Source: Vombatus ursinus
Taxonomy: Eukaryota > Chordata > Mammalia > Diprotodontia > Vombatidae
Assembly: GCF_900497805.2 (NCBI RefSeq)
Contig: NW_020948739.1
Span: forward strand, 9,624,003-9,688,002
Direction of reading: 5' to 3'
Length of the DNA stretch: 64,000 nt
Position 1 is the stretch's first letter, and each line of letters starts with the position of its first letter. Shown here in pieces: positions 54,011-64,000 of the stretch. The notes beneath the pieces were generated by a model. It made no database searches and was not told the origin of the DNA. It was given only the letters and a program-made list of their open reading frames with translations. The translations under genes were made by a program, and so were the position numbers.

Positions 54011-54014
54011 TCCC

Positions 54015-55540
54015 AGTATGACGGTGAAAGAAACCCTTTTCCCTAATTATTCCTTTCCATATTCTTTCCATGACGATTTCTCTGTTAATTAGGTCCTTAA
54101 TTACCTTTCCCTATCTTCACTCACTGGCTTTCCAATAAACTGTATAATTGCAGACTTGTGATCTGAAATATTACACCATGGTGAACAATTTGCACTTCTT
54201 TTCTTTTGGCTTTTATCTCATTTATTTGTTCAAGATTGTTTATCTAATTTTTAAAATTTACGTAATATAGTTATTGCTGGATTAGTTGTGGGCAAGCTGT
54301 AAATTATCACTGGACTATAAATCACAGTAATAATGTGTTCATTGGCCAGATCCCAAACCACAGACAAAAAGCCTTACCATGCTCTGAAGGTCATGGCATT
54401 TGAGTTTTCTCAGACCTTGAAAAGCTTGGAATTTAGGGACAGCAATTTTGCTTAGGAGAATCTGCTGCCTCCTGTTCCTTGAGTAGAAACTGGCAGGATC
54501 ACAGTTACGCTCTTAAGTTTATCTGTGGACAAAAAACAGGGAGAAGCCTCCTAAGTGTCAGCACAGAAGAGAATAATGGCTTGAAGTCATCCCTTTAAAT
54601 CATTCTTTTTCCATTTCTGTTCAGTAGAACCCCAGGTTTATGCAAAGGAGTCCAAGGGATTTTGTGGAGAAAAATATTAATGCAGGACAAGAAACACTGA
54701 AGACTCGTTCACTTGTTCACTCGTTCAGCCATGTATGCTGTGTACAATCGGTAGATGAAATAGTGATGGGTCAAAATTGAATCATATTGCATCACCAAAA
54801 AAGCTTTCTTCTTATTCATCAAGAACCAATCCACTCAATAATGGATGATACATAACTGATTATCACTCAGCCTTGGCAAAGTGTATACAAAATAGTTGGT
54901 GTTCATTTATATGTTCATTTATTTTTTTCTATGAGTATTTTTGTATCAATTCCCATTGTATATGAATAGACAAAAACCAGTATGTTTGAAGAGATAAAAA
55001 AGCCAAAATGTTAAAAATTTAGACTCCAAGAAAAAGCCAGCCTTGGCCCTTGGCCCAACCTTGTGCCAAAATCTGTCACACTGGGAAATAACTTGATTGA
55101 ATATCCATTGATTACGTTACAACACAAGTTGCATTACCCATGGCCCTGAGTCCAGGGTGATGCCACAGTGAAGAAATAGAACTAATCACAGATTGAGGTT
55201 AAGAGCATATGTTCCAAGTAGGAAGCTCATAGTTTCCCCTAGGTTTCTCTACTGTGGGCACAATTGTCCTAGATATCTAGAAGGGATAGAATCACAGGAG
55301 CAGAGCCAATTTCATCATCATTGGCAGGAACATCCAGTTACTTGACTGATAGGGAGACCTCTAGGCATAATACATCAAAGTACAAAGTCAGAGCCAGGAA
55401 GTGGGTCAGAAGCTCCAGGATATCCAAGAATTTAGGTCCAGGAGAAGGATAAAGTACAAGGTTACACTGCTAGGATTCACGATTCGAACCTTGGATAGCA
55501 CGAAATGGAACAAAACTGAAAATAACTAAAAATCTTGGAG
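54015..55540. other. Unassigned sequence
   Basis: 1.5 kb with no gene and no repeat that I can name; the longest such stretch together with 5.1-6.5 kb. Confidence 0.4.
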
Positions 55541-55544
55541 AGCA

Positions 55545-55800
55545 TGGTACAACGGAAAGATTTCTTGATTTGGAGTCAGAGGACTTTGGGTGAAAAGTCC
55601 AGTTCCACTGTACACCGTTGGAGAAAAGCTTACCTATGTGACTTTGGATGAATCATTTATCTGCTACAGGCCTCAGTTTCCTCATCTGTAAAATAAGCTG
55701 GAGAAGGAAATGATAAATCACTCCAGTGCCTTTGACAAAAAAACCCCAAATGACATCACAGAGTCAGACACAACGGAAGTGACTGAATAGCAACAACAAA
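55545..55800 (+). mobile_element. RTE-tailed SINE (diverged)
   Basis: 'TTGATTTGGAGTCAGAGGAC', 'TCATCTGTAAAATAAGCTGG', 'CACAGAGTCAGACACAACGG' and '(CAACAA)'. Confidence 0.8.
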
Positions 55801-56039
55801 AAATGAGGTATTGGTTAGTTGATTTTTAGGGTTTTTTTCTTCTAACTCAATCTGTGATACTATGATGAAAACAAATGTCTATACACCTAATTTTAGTATC
55901 AAATCTCTAATATAAAAGAAATGCTAATTTAGTATGATGGCAATTATAGTAATCTTGGATCCCGAGTTATGGCTACTGATCCTGATACGAAGTGTATCAC
56001 ATTTTTAATAAATATCTTGATTCTGACAAATGTTTAGGG

Positions 56040-56400
56040 GAGGCAACATATCATAGGGGAAAGAGTTCCAATTCAGAGTCTGGAAACCTATGTTCCTCCC
56101 CCACACCCCCATCTATATGACCTGGGACAAAGCACTTAACTACTTTTTTTTTTTTGGTGAGGCAATGGGGGTTAAGTGATTTGTCTAGGGTCACAGAGCT
56201 TATAAGTCTCAAGTGTCTGAGGTCACATTTGAACTCAGGTCCTCCAGACTGCAGGGCCAGTGTTCTATCCACTGCACCACCTAGCTGCCCCAGCACTTGA
56301 CTTTTCTAAACTTTAGTTTCGTCATCTGTAAAATAATAGGGCTAGACTTGATTGCCTCTCAAGTCTCTTCCAGCTTGAAATGTATGTCCTATGAGCTGAT
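56040..56400 (+). mobile_element. MIR-type SINE split by a younger SINE
   Basis: Left half 56040-56140 ('AATTCAGAGTCTGGAAACCT', 'TATATGACCTGGGACAAAGC'); right half 56292-56400 ('CTAAACTTTAGTTTCGTCAT', 'GATTGCCTCTCAAGTCTCTT'). Confidence 0.75.
56143..56291 (-). mobile_element. Short tRNA-SINE (antisense) with target duplication
   Basis: Flanked by AGCACTTAACT (56131) and AGCACTTGACT (56292). The body runs from a T14 tail through 'GGCAATGGGGGTTAAGTGAT' to 'GCACCACCTAGCTGCCCC'. Confidence 0.93.
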
Positions 56401-57435
56401 AATATTAAAAGATCAATGATTACATCAGATACTGTTTCTAGTTATGCACCACTTAGTGATATCAATTATACCCTTTAAAATATGTTATAAACTAATTGAA
56501 TTGATACTTTCTATTTTTTTGTATCATCTTCATTTCCCAACATGTCTTTCTTCTTTTCCCCCCCTCCCCCTGAACCATTTTTTTTCCCTAACAAAGAATA
56601 AAAATGAAAAAGAATGTAATGCCTTTTGGAGATAGTTCTGTGGCAGAACAAGTCTCTCAGGCCTAGCCCATAGACCCCTAAGACTTAGAGTCTAGTGGCT
56701 TATAGAGAAGTTTCTTGTAGTCTAGGGGGAAAAAAAGCAGTATTGTGCAATTTGCACTGGATTGTGTGGGATTATGCAACCCTGTGGGAAGCTGGGGTAG
56801 GAGGGAGTGCAGAGAGGCACTTCAGGAGGAACAGTGTCTCACAGTTGTGCATCTTCCTTCCCCAATACCTGAAGGGTTGATGGGAGGATAACAATGGTGA
56901 TTGGAAAGATAGGGATTGCTTATGGTCCTAGAGGCTTACCCTGTGTCATCTGAGCTCTGACCATAAAGAAATACTTCTAAGGTGGATGAACTTGCCTATT
57001 TCTCACCTTTCTACTTTCTCGTTCCCTCTCCCCTTCCATCCAAAAGGGAAGAGATTTAAATCCAGATTCCTGTTTTCTTTTTTACTTTCTCTTTGATATT
57101 TCAATGTCATTTCTAAAAGCCTGGTTTCACTAGAGAAAATAAGAGAGCAACCTTAATTGTCCTCCATTTACATCTTGAAATTGCAGTCAGAGAATGAAAC
57201 TGGGTGTACTTTGGATATTTAGCTTTACAGGGTATAACTGGCTGGAAGACATCCTTTTTTTCATTGGTGACTAAATGCTTCTTGGGGGTTTTGGGAGCTC
57301 TTTAAAAAAAATTTTTATTAATAACTCTATGAATTTTCAAAAATTGCAAAGAAGGGATCCCACATGAATCTGGGGCCATTTTCTCTAGTCTATTGTTGTT
57401 GCATCCATGGGTGCCTATGAGCTAACAAGGGATCA
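56401..57435. other. Unassigned sequence
   Basis: Nothing recognised. Confidence 0.4.
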
Positions 57436-57439
57436 GAAG

Positions 57440-57662
57440 GGAAATTTTTAAAAAATTTGTTTATTTTTAGTTTTTGACAATCATTTCCATAAGCTTTTGA
57501 GTTTTAAAATTTCCCCCTCCCTCCCTAAGACTGATGTTCAATCTTATATAGGCTGTACATATACATTCCTATTAAACATATTTTCACATTAGTCGTGTTG
57601 TAAAGAAGAATTAGAACCAATAGGAGGAACCACAAGAAAGAAGAAACAAAAAGAAAGGGAAA
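57440..57662 (-). mobile_element. L1 3' end (antisense, 5'-truncated)
   Basis: 'TTTATTTTTAGTTTTTGACA', 'TTCCCCCTCCCTCCC' and 'AGAAGAATTAGAACCAATAG', the reverse of the L1 terminal region. Confidence 0.6.
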
Positions 57663-57849
57663 TTTTGAAGTAATGGGTAGGCTCAAAGATGTGTCTTCAC
57701 CCAAGGCCAAGACCAGACGAGATGAGAAAGGGGTGGTCTGGGAGGCATATAGCCAGGATGAAGAAATAAGATCCCAGGGAGTTCAGAGTTAAGTGGTTTT
57801 CTGCTCCCTGGGCATGGTCTCGGAAATTTTGGTTTGAAAAGATGAAAAG

Positions 57850-58110
57850 CCTCTAGAGAAGCTAAGTAACTTGCCTGATATTCTGGGACTAGTGAGTGGT
57901 AGAAGTAGGATAAGAACCCAGATATTTCATTGTTACTATTTTTTGGTGAGGCAGTTGGGGTTAAGTGACTTGCCCAAGGTCACACAGCTAGTAAATGTCA
58001 AGTGTCTAAGATTGGATTTGAACTCAGGCCCTCCTGACTCCAAGGCTGGAACTTTATCCACTGTGCCACCTAGCTGCCCCTAAAACCTAGGTATTTCAGC
58101 TTCCAGTTTG
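57850..58110 (-). mobile_element. MIR scrap hosting a short tRNA-SINE
   Basis: The SINE is 57930-58082 (antisense, 'GGCAGTTGGGGTTAAGTGAC' to 'GTGCCACCTAGCTGCCCC'), flanked by AACCCAGATATTTCA (57915-57929) and AACCTAGGTATTTCA (58084-58098). The MIR ('GAAGCTAAGTAACTTGCCTG') lies mostly on the left. Confidence 0.85.
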
Positions 58111-58267
58111 CCCATCAATGTTACTGCCTCCAAACAGTTTGTATACATTAGTTGTCTGATATGGAGGTTAAATAGGCATGATTGGATTTATGCTCTTAGG
58201 AAACAAAGGCCCCGCCTTGGTCCTCTATTTGCTTTGTAAGATATTCTGTGCAGATAGACACATTCAT

Positions 58268-58269
58268 CT

Positions 58270-58302
<33 letters not shown>

Positions 58303-58318
58303 GTGGTGATGATGATGC
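58268..58318. repeat. (GAT)n microsatellite
   Basis: About 10 pure GAT units, then GGT-interrupted ones. Confidence 0.95.
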
Positions 58319-58404
58319 CGACACCAGTGATGGGAAGGGAGAACAAATTCAGGGTCAAATTCACCAGGTTAGACAAATAGAATATGATAATAGGATCATG
58401 AATT

Positions 58405-58655
58405 TAGACCTTAAATGGACCTTAGAGGTCATCTATGTCCAATTGCCTCATTTTACAGATGAGGAAATCAAGGCCCAAATAACATGCCCAAAGTCATAGT
58501 CCAATTGCCTCATTTTACAGGTGAGGAAATTGAGTGCCAAGGAAGATACATGACAAAAAGAAATAGCAAACCATTCTGATATCTTTGTCAAGAAAACCCC
58601 AAATGGGGTCACAAAGAGTCAGACACAACTGAAATGACTGAACAACAACAACAAT
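58405..58655. mobile_element. MIR (-) scrap joined to RTE-SINE tail (+)
   Basis: 'CCAATTGCCTCATTTTACAG' occurs at 58439 and again at 58500, the second time leading into the RTE tail 'CCCCAAATGGGGTCACAAAG' and '(CAACAA)'. The repeated block suggests recombination at shared SINE sequence. Confidence 0.65.
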
Positions 58656-58749
58656 AAATTTTTTGCTATAAGAGATAGCTGTCTGGGAGTGGGGAGGAAG
58701 AGAGGACCAGGAGAAAATCTAGGTGATGACAGAATAAAAGATATAATAA

Positions 58750-59530
58750 AAATTTATTAAAATACATTGGGGGGCAGGGAAGACATGGAATTGGAGGAAT
58801 GTCCAGTGGTCCCTTTTGTTTGGAACAGAGACTATGTAAAGCCTGAGAAATGAGACTAGAAAGGTAGTTTGGAGCCAGATTATGGAGGGCTTTAAATGCC
58901 AGGTTGAGGAACTCATATCTTATCCTGGAGGAATTAGGGAGTTATTAAAGGCTTTTGAGTAGAGGAGTAAAATGGTGAAAAATAGCTTTAGGAAGATAAT
59001 TTTAGTAACTCTGTGAAGGATTATAGAATCATAGATCAGGGCCAGAAGGGTCCTTAGAGATCATCAAGTTCAGTCCCCAGTCCCCTTGTTTTACAGATGA
59101 GAAAAGTGAAGTTCAAAAAAGTCAAATGACTTGTATAAGGTCACTTAGAGAGTATTAGAAACAGGATTTGAATCCAGGACTTACTGACTCTAAGTCTAGC
59201 ACTCTAACCACCATGCCATGTTATTTCTCATTGGAAATGAGATGGAATGAATTGGAGAAGGGAGAGACTAGAAGTAGGTAATAATAATAGTAAGTATCAT
59301 TCTAGCTAACATTTAAATAGCCTTTAAAGTTCATTAAGTGCTTTATATATGTTATCTCCTTAGATCAGTTAGGAGCTTGTTACAGTAATCTAGGTGAGAG
59401 ATGAGGAGGGTTTGAATTATGGTAGTGGTGAAATGAGTGTGGTAGCAGAATGGTTTGGCAAATGATTGGTGATTCAGGGTTAGTTCATTCACCCGAGCTA
59501 TGTCTTTGCAGGCAGGGGAGGGATGATATT
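58750..59530 (+). mobile_element. Ancient amniote-type repeat, fragment C, split by MIRs
   Basis: Left part 58850-59030 ('GATTATGGAGGGCTTTAAAT', 'TATCTTATCCTGGAGGAATT'); right part 59365-59480 ('AGTAATCTAGGTGAGAGATG'). Between them lie a MIR at 59030-59225 (antisense) and a CORE-SINE scrap at 59285-59360. Confidence 0.55.
59030..59225 (-). mobile_element. MIR/CORE-SINE (antisense)
   Basis: 'GGTCCTTAGAGATCATCAAG', 'TGTTTTACAGATGAGAAAAG' and 'AACCACCATGCCATG'. Confidence 0.75.
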
Positions 59531-59832
59531 TAAAAGAAGCCTTGGCCCAGAATGTTCCTTGCCAATCTAAGAACTACTCCACCATTATCACTGCTATTTA
59601 TTGCTGGCTTGCATTCCTGTGACTCTCAGCTTGGCCCAAGAATTCCCCTATTGCTTCCTCCATTCACTGTCATTCCTGGGGCCATGTGGTTCCCTGGGGA
59701 CAGGGTAAGGGAGCAGGTGGATGTGCAAACCTCCCTCTGGGCAATAGATTCTGAGTTGGGGAGCGCTCTCTCTCCTTTCTCCCCCTCTGCTCCCATTTCT
59801 AGTTTCCAGTCTCCTTTTAAAGGTCAAGTCCC

Positions 59833-60623
59833 CACTAATGCACTGTTGGTGGAGATGTGAACTGATCCAACCATTCCGGAGGACAATTTGGAACTATGCC
59901 CAAAGGGCTATAAAACTGTGCATATCCTTTGATCCAGCAATATCACTGCTAGATCTATACCCCAAAGACATAAAAATAAAAGGGAAAAGGACCTGTTTGT
60001 ACAAAAATATTTATAGCAGCTCTCTTTGTGGTGGCTAAGAATTGGAAATGGAGGGGATGCCCATCAATTGGGGAATGGCTGAGCAAGTTGTGGTATATTA
60101 ATGTAATAGAACATTCTTGTGCTATAAGAAATGATGAGCAAGAAGATTTTAGAAAAACCTGGAAAAACTTGTGTGGTCTGATGCTGAGTGAAGTGAGCAG
60201 AACCAGGAGAACATTGTACACAGTAACAGCCACTTTGTGTGATGAAGAACTGTGAATGACTTGGCTATTCTCAGCAATACAATGGTCCAAGACCATCCCA
60301 AAGGACTCGTGATAAAGCATACTATCCACCTCCAGAGAAAGAACTGGTATTGTTTGAATACAGACTGAAACACGCTATTTTCACTTTCATTCATTCTTTT
60401 TTTTATTCTAGTCTTTCTGTACAAAATGACTGATATGCAAATGTTTTACATGTTGTACATATATAACCAATATCTGATTACTTACCATCTCAGGGAGGGG
60501 GAAAGGGAGGGATGGAGGTAGGAATAGAATTTGGAACTCAAAACTTAAAAAAAAACCCAAATGTTAATGAATTGTTTTAACATGTAATTGGGGGAAATAT
60601 TATATATTAAAAATAATCATAAC
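59833..60623 (+). mobile_element. 5'-truncated L1, 3' UTR only, with target duplication
   Basis: GGTCAAGTCCC lies before (59822-59832) and GGTCAAGTCCCA after (60624-60635). The body has 'ATTTGGAACTATGCCCAAAG', 'TCCTTTGATCCAGCAATATC', 'GGGGAATGGCTGAGCAAGTT', 'AGTGAAGTGAGCAGAACCAG' and an AATAAT-rich end. It is the youngest and best-preserved L1 tail here and serves as the reference for the antisense copies. Confidence 0.9.
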
Positions 60624-60789
60624 GGTCAAGTCCCAAGAGTAAGAATCACCAATCATCTGACATCTCTCATCATGAATAGTGTATGAAATACGGCATCCCA
60701 GGGCAAGGCCAGTTCACACCTTATCAAAGAATGTCACCTTATCTAACACAGCCAGAACAAAGTTCTCTTCAGTGGGGGCAGGGAGGACT

Positions 60790-60985
60790 TTATACCTTAG
60801 ATTCATAGAATTACAAATTTGTAGCTGGAAGAGACCTCAGTGTTTAACTAGTCAAACTATGTCAGTTTAATGATGAAGAAACTAAGTCTCAAAAGAAGTT
60901 TAATGACTTCTCCAAGGTCATAGAGTCAGTATATCTCAGAACTTGGATTCAAACTCAGGTTCTCTGACCCCAAATTTAGTAGGAA
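60790..60985 (-). mobile_element. MIR/CORE-SINE (antisense)
   Basis: 'AGCTGGAAGAGACCTCAGTG', 'TTCTCCAAGGTCATAGAG' and 'TTCTCTGACCCCAAATTT'. Confidence 0.75.
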
Positions 60986-61002
60986 TAGATTATCAATGCT
61001 GC

Positions 61003-61270
61003 AGCAGCTAAGTGGTCACAGTGAATAGGCCTAATTGGACCTAGAGTCATGAAGACCTGAGTTCAAATCTGTCCTCAGACACTGTGTGACCCCAGGCAAG
61101 TCACTTCATTTATGTCTACCTCAGCTTTTTTAACTGTAAAATGGGGATCATAATAGCACCTACCTCCCAGAATTGTGAGGATCAGATGAAATAGTATTTG
61201 TAAAGTGTTTAACATGTTGCCTGGCCCATAGTGGATGCTTAATAAATGCTTATTTCCATCCTTGCTTCCT
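61003..61270 (+). mobile_element. MAR-type CORE-SINE, full length
   Basis: 'GCAGCTAAGTGGTCACAGTG', 'CTGAGTTCAAATCTGTCCTC', 'TAACTGTAAAATGGGGATCA' and 'GATGCTTAATAAATGC'. Confidence 0.85.
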
Positions 61271-62115
61271 TCTTTCTTGAACCTGGGTTAGTCATCTCCC
61301 ATAGGACCCAAGTGGCAAGCACCAGCTGGGAAAGGAAGGTAGACCAAAATGGGTGCTACACTAATTTGGTATAGATTTTTACTTTTGTTCTAACAATTCA
61401 ACAGTCTGACTATATACAGACAGTTGATTCAGAAATTATTCCCTCATTAACCAGTCATTTGCTTTCTTTTAAGATGAGCAATTTTGTTTTCTACAATGTT
61501 TTATTTATGTCTGTTGAATCCCCTATTTTGGGGGATGGAATATTTTTTTCAGCTATCATAGTGACTGAATTCTGCGTGGTTAGCAGGTAAATTTACTTAT
61601 AATCAGCTACTGAACAGCAAATCTTCCTTATATTTGCCTCTCTGATGTTTTAGAAAAAATAGTCAATGTAAGTGGATTTTCTTCCAAGATTATCCAAGTC
61701 CCTGAGGCCATTTCAACCACCAAGGGCAGGTGCTGACAGGTAAGAGCCAGGGTCCCCACAGAATGCTTATATTTTTGTCTAATTTCTCACCTACCCCAAT
61801 ATGCTGTCAGTCAACAGCATTTACTGGTCACTTGTTACATACAGTAGTCTACAGATAATCACAAAGAAGATCACCTACTACTGACACCAAGAAAAATGAT
61901 CATAAGCCATGGGGAGAGACATGTGTGCCACCACAGAGGAAATGATTTTCTCAAATTTGGGAATGGAAATAGAGCAATGGCTAAAGCCTTAAGCTTCTGA
62001 AAGCTTCAAGAAGAAGAATGAACATAGTGGTAAAGTAATTTAACACAAATGCAAACTTAGCTTTTCCATGTAATGGCAAGTGATTTTTATTACATGGGAC
62101 TTCATTGATCTTCCA
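61271..62115. other. Unassigned sequence
   Basis: Nothing recognised. Confidence 0.4.
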
Positions 62116-62117
62116 TA

Positions 62118-62270
62118 TATGTTGTCTTTCCTATTAGAATGTGAGCAACTTGAGATTAGAGAGTGCCTCAATCTTCTATGTGTTCCATGGGCCACCCCAC
62201 CCCCATCACGATGCTTTGTACACAGTAATCACTTGATAAATGCTTCATTCATTCATTCATGGCTTGGTAA
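62118..62270 (+). mobile_element. L2/MIR-type 3' tail
   Basis: 'TTAGAATGTGAGCAACTTGA', 'GTACACAGTAATCACTTGAT' and (ATTC)4. Confidence 0.6.
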
Positions 62271-62489
62271 TGTTCTGAATCAGTTCTTTGAAAAATTAGA
62301 ACAGTAGATATACTGCCTCTATAAATGATAGGAGATTCCCTTTATTTGGTCTCACAGCTTGAATTAAAGAAAAGATCCAGGCTCAAGGATTTACAGAACA
62401 TTGCTACTCAGGAAGCTAGTATAAATATGAGCTTTATTACTGTGTGGGGCATCAAGCAGGCAAAAACAAAAAGTATAAACATACACATA

Positions 62490-62660
62490 CAAGATAGATA
62501 TGTGTGTATGTATGTATTTTATGGAGATTACAGAAGCATACACAAGATATATATCTTTGTGTATATAATATGTACATATATATACACATGTATACACATA
62601 TGTCTATCTATATCTATCTATATATTTACATTGATAGTGATATCTATCTATCCATATCCA
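62490..62660. repeat. TATG/TATC/TA compound microsatellite
   Basis: Alternating TATGTA, TATACACA and TATCTA units. Both strands give spurious Y/I/C-rich ORFs. Confidence 0.9.
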
Positions 62661-62871
62661 TCAATGAGACAGATTCAGTCACACACAGGGCCAGAGTCAT
62701 TCATGTGAGGGAGATGTATAAAGTGACAAAAGTATTGGTGGGAGTACAGGCTCATGGTGGGGTCTGGCCAAGGAAGTTTTATACCTTAAAGATAGGCTTG
62801 GTTGAGAATAGGCAATCTCTGTCAGATATGGGAGGAAGCATTTCTAATCAGTCTCAGATGTGGTGGGGAAG

Positions 62872-62915
<44 letters not shown>

Positions 62916-62922
62916 TTCTCTT
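62872..62922. repeat. (CT)n microsatellite
   Basis: TCTCTCTC with a few TTT interruptions. Confidence 0.95.
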
Positions 62923-63300
62923 CTCTAAGTTGTCCATCTAACTTCATGTGATAATCTGGACAATAGACACCCTTTTCTATTTGCTTTTTCCTGTTTGTCC
63001 TAACCTAAACTCTTTGGGGTTAAGTAAGAAAGCAGTGAATTGGATGTGAAGTTAACCAATTGGGATGATACTAAGCAAATTAGTGTCAAAAGTTTCTGAT
63101 TAATCTTACTTAATTTTTCAGTTCTCCAGTTTCCTTTTTAATTGAATTAAGATTTCCATAGGATTTCCTGTCCTATGAGAAGCAGCATAGTCACCCTGCT
63201 ACCCCACACAAGTGAAATGATAGCCCTGAGTACATGGTAGCACATTCCCTTCCCTCTGTTCCCTTACCATCCCCTCCCCTCTCTACTCTTCTCTCATTTT

Positions 63301-63566
63301 TTCTCTCTATCTCTCACAGGTTGGAGGTGCAAGGACTACTCACAGTCCCCAGTCCCACTGCTGATTGACACGGAAGCTTTGACCCACTCCATTTGAGACC
63401 TTGGCCAATTCACTACTTCTTAGGCAGCTTGTCACTAACCCCCAGGAGATCATCACATTAACCCAGTCAACATAGCCCACTGTAGCAAATAACACAAGTT
63501 TGAATGATGCCATAGCCTCTGCCTTCCCAGTAGCTGGGATTACAGGAGCATATCACCATACCCATT
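63301..63566 (-). pseudogene. RN7SL: 7SL (SRP) RNA retropseudogene, nearly full length
   Basis: Read on the minus strand, the segment follows 7SL from its 5' end to its 3' domain. The + strand shows the reverse of the 5' Alu domain (CCCAGTAGCTGGGATTACAG at 63526-63545, AGCCTCTGCCTTCCCAG before it), then CATAGCCCACTGTAGC (central part), CTTAGGCAGCTTGTC near 63420 and AGGTTGGAGGTGC at 63319, the reverse of the 3' end. Many substitutions are present, so it is an old retrocopy, not the active gene. TTTTTT just upstream at about 63297 is the reverse of a short A tail. Marsupials lack Alu elements, so this is derived directly from SRP RNA. Confidence 0.8.
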
Positions 63567-63819
63567 GAGAACTCATTTTCTAAGAGCTCCAATTCTTAGT
63601 TCAACCTCTATCCAAAAGAATCCTGCCTCTCTATCTCCATCCTCCCTCCTAAACTCTAAAGCCACATCCCCAACAATTGTCTGCTAGGTATTTCCATTTG
63701 GAGGTCCTGATGCCATCTCAAATTAAAAGAGTCTTTTCCTTCCATTAGCCTCCCCCTTCCCAATCCAAACTAGTTCTTGCTTTTTACTGTATTATTTTTT
63801 TTTAATGGTGCTATCATTC

Positions 63820-64000
63820 TTCTGGGCATAAAGATTCACAAGATCACATAATTTAGCTCAGGAAATGATCTTAGACATCATTTAGTTCAATTCTCTCTTT
63901 TTCAAGATGAAGAAACTGAGACCTAGAGAGAGATGATTTGCCCAAGGTCATTCAAATCTGTTATTTAAACCCTCTGTTTCTATAAGCAGTGTTCTTTCCA
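63820..64000 (-). mobile_element. MIR/CORE-SINE (antisense), runs off the window
   Basis: 'TTAGACATCATTTAGTTCAA', 'AAGATGAAGAAACTGAGACC' and 'TTGCCCAAGGTCATTC'. Confidence 0.75.

Larger units (their letters stand above)
62271..63300. other. Unassigned sequence around two microsatellites
   Basis: 62490-62660 is a TATG/TATC/TA compound tract and 62872-62922 a CT tract. 'AGCTTTATTACTGTG' at 62430 could be the reverse of a poly(A) region of an old LTR, but no ends are seen. Confidence 0.45.

Noticed and set aside
55481-55490. GATTCGAACC, a perfect tRNA B-box on the minus strand
   Set aside because: No A box at a proper distance and no cloverleaf; chance.
59552-59860. 102-codon ORF
   Set aside because: It runs into the L1 3' end at 59833; no family features and no promoter or splice context.
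62391-62941. Y/I/M-rich ORFs on both strands
   Set aside because: Translations of the compound microsatellite.
63520-63560. Alu-like 'GTAGCTGGGATTACAG' block
   Set aside because: Not an Alu: the similarity continues through the 7SL-specific central domain, and the genome is marsupial.
1-64000. CRISPR arrays, operons, functional tRNA or rRNA genes
   Set aside because: None seen. The sequence is vertebrate nuclear DNA, and the tRNA-like motifs are SINE heads.

Overview
The window reads as metatherian (marsupial) nuclear DNA. The evidence is the repeat load: many copies of the marsupial tRNA-derived SINE whose head reads GGCAGCTAGGTGGCACAGTG, a second SINE class that ends in an RTE/BovB-like 3' tail (GTCACAAAGAGTCAGACATG), MIR/MAR-type CORE-SINEs, L2 and CR1/L3 remnants, and L1 3' ends of a marsupial type. 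An Australian lineage is my weak preference; the species cannot be fixed from this alone. There is no rRNA, tRNA, CRISPR or operon, and the locus is gene-poor.

The only convincing protein-coding gene lies at 2627-3193 (+): a single-exon ORF of 188 codons with its own CCAAT and TATA boxes, a strong Kozak start and two AATAAA signals. It encodes a C-terminal homeodomain with the fold residues in place (L16, F20, Y25-P26, L40, W48, F49), but the two classic DNA-contact residues are replaced (R5 by Leu, N51 by Ile). Its N-terminal half carries a small Cys/His cluster. I cannot assign it to a named family. It is the best candidate here for something undescribed.

Region by region. 0-5 kb: an antisense L1 3' end hosting two SINEs, an L2 scrap, the homeobox gene, and an older L1 3' end. 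5-13 kb: CR1, hAT-like MITEs, a 42-bp mariner-type mini-element, and a 160-bp inverted pair at 97.5% identity about 1.4 kb apart. 13-16 kb: a 509-bp solo LTR. 18.9-22.2 kb: a long L2 followed by an RTE LINE fragment. 26.1-26.4 kb: a long polypyrimidine tract. 27-38 kb: SINEs, CR1, hAT MITEs, an antisense L1 3' end and a mariner MITE. 39.8-41.3 kb: an L1 with its 5' leader and start of ORF1 fused directly to its 3' end, hosting a SINE with clear target-site duplications. 43-46.5 kb: CR1 and two L2 3' ends. 48.9-49.7 kb: a solo LTR inserted in an older repeat. 50-60.6 kb: more SINEs and a truncated L1 with target duplications. 63.3-63.6 kb: an antisense copy of 7SL (SRP) RNA.

The genes do not form a pathway. 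The region is a single compact homeobox transcription unit in a sea of transposable elements, and the nested insertions allow relative ages to be read.
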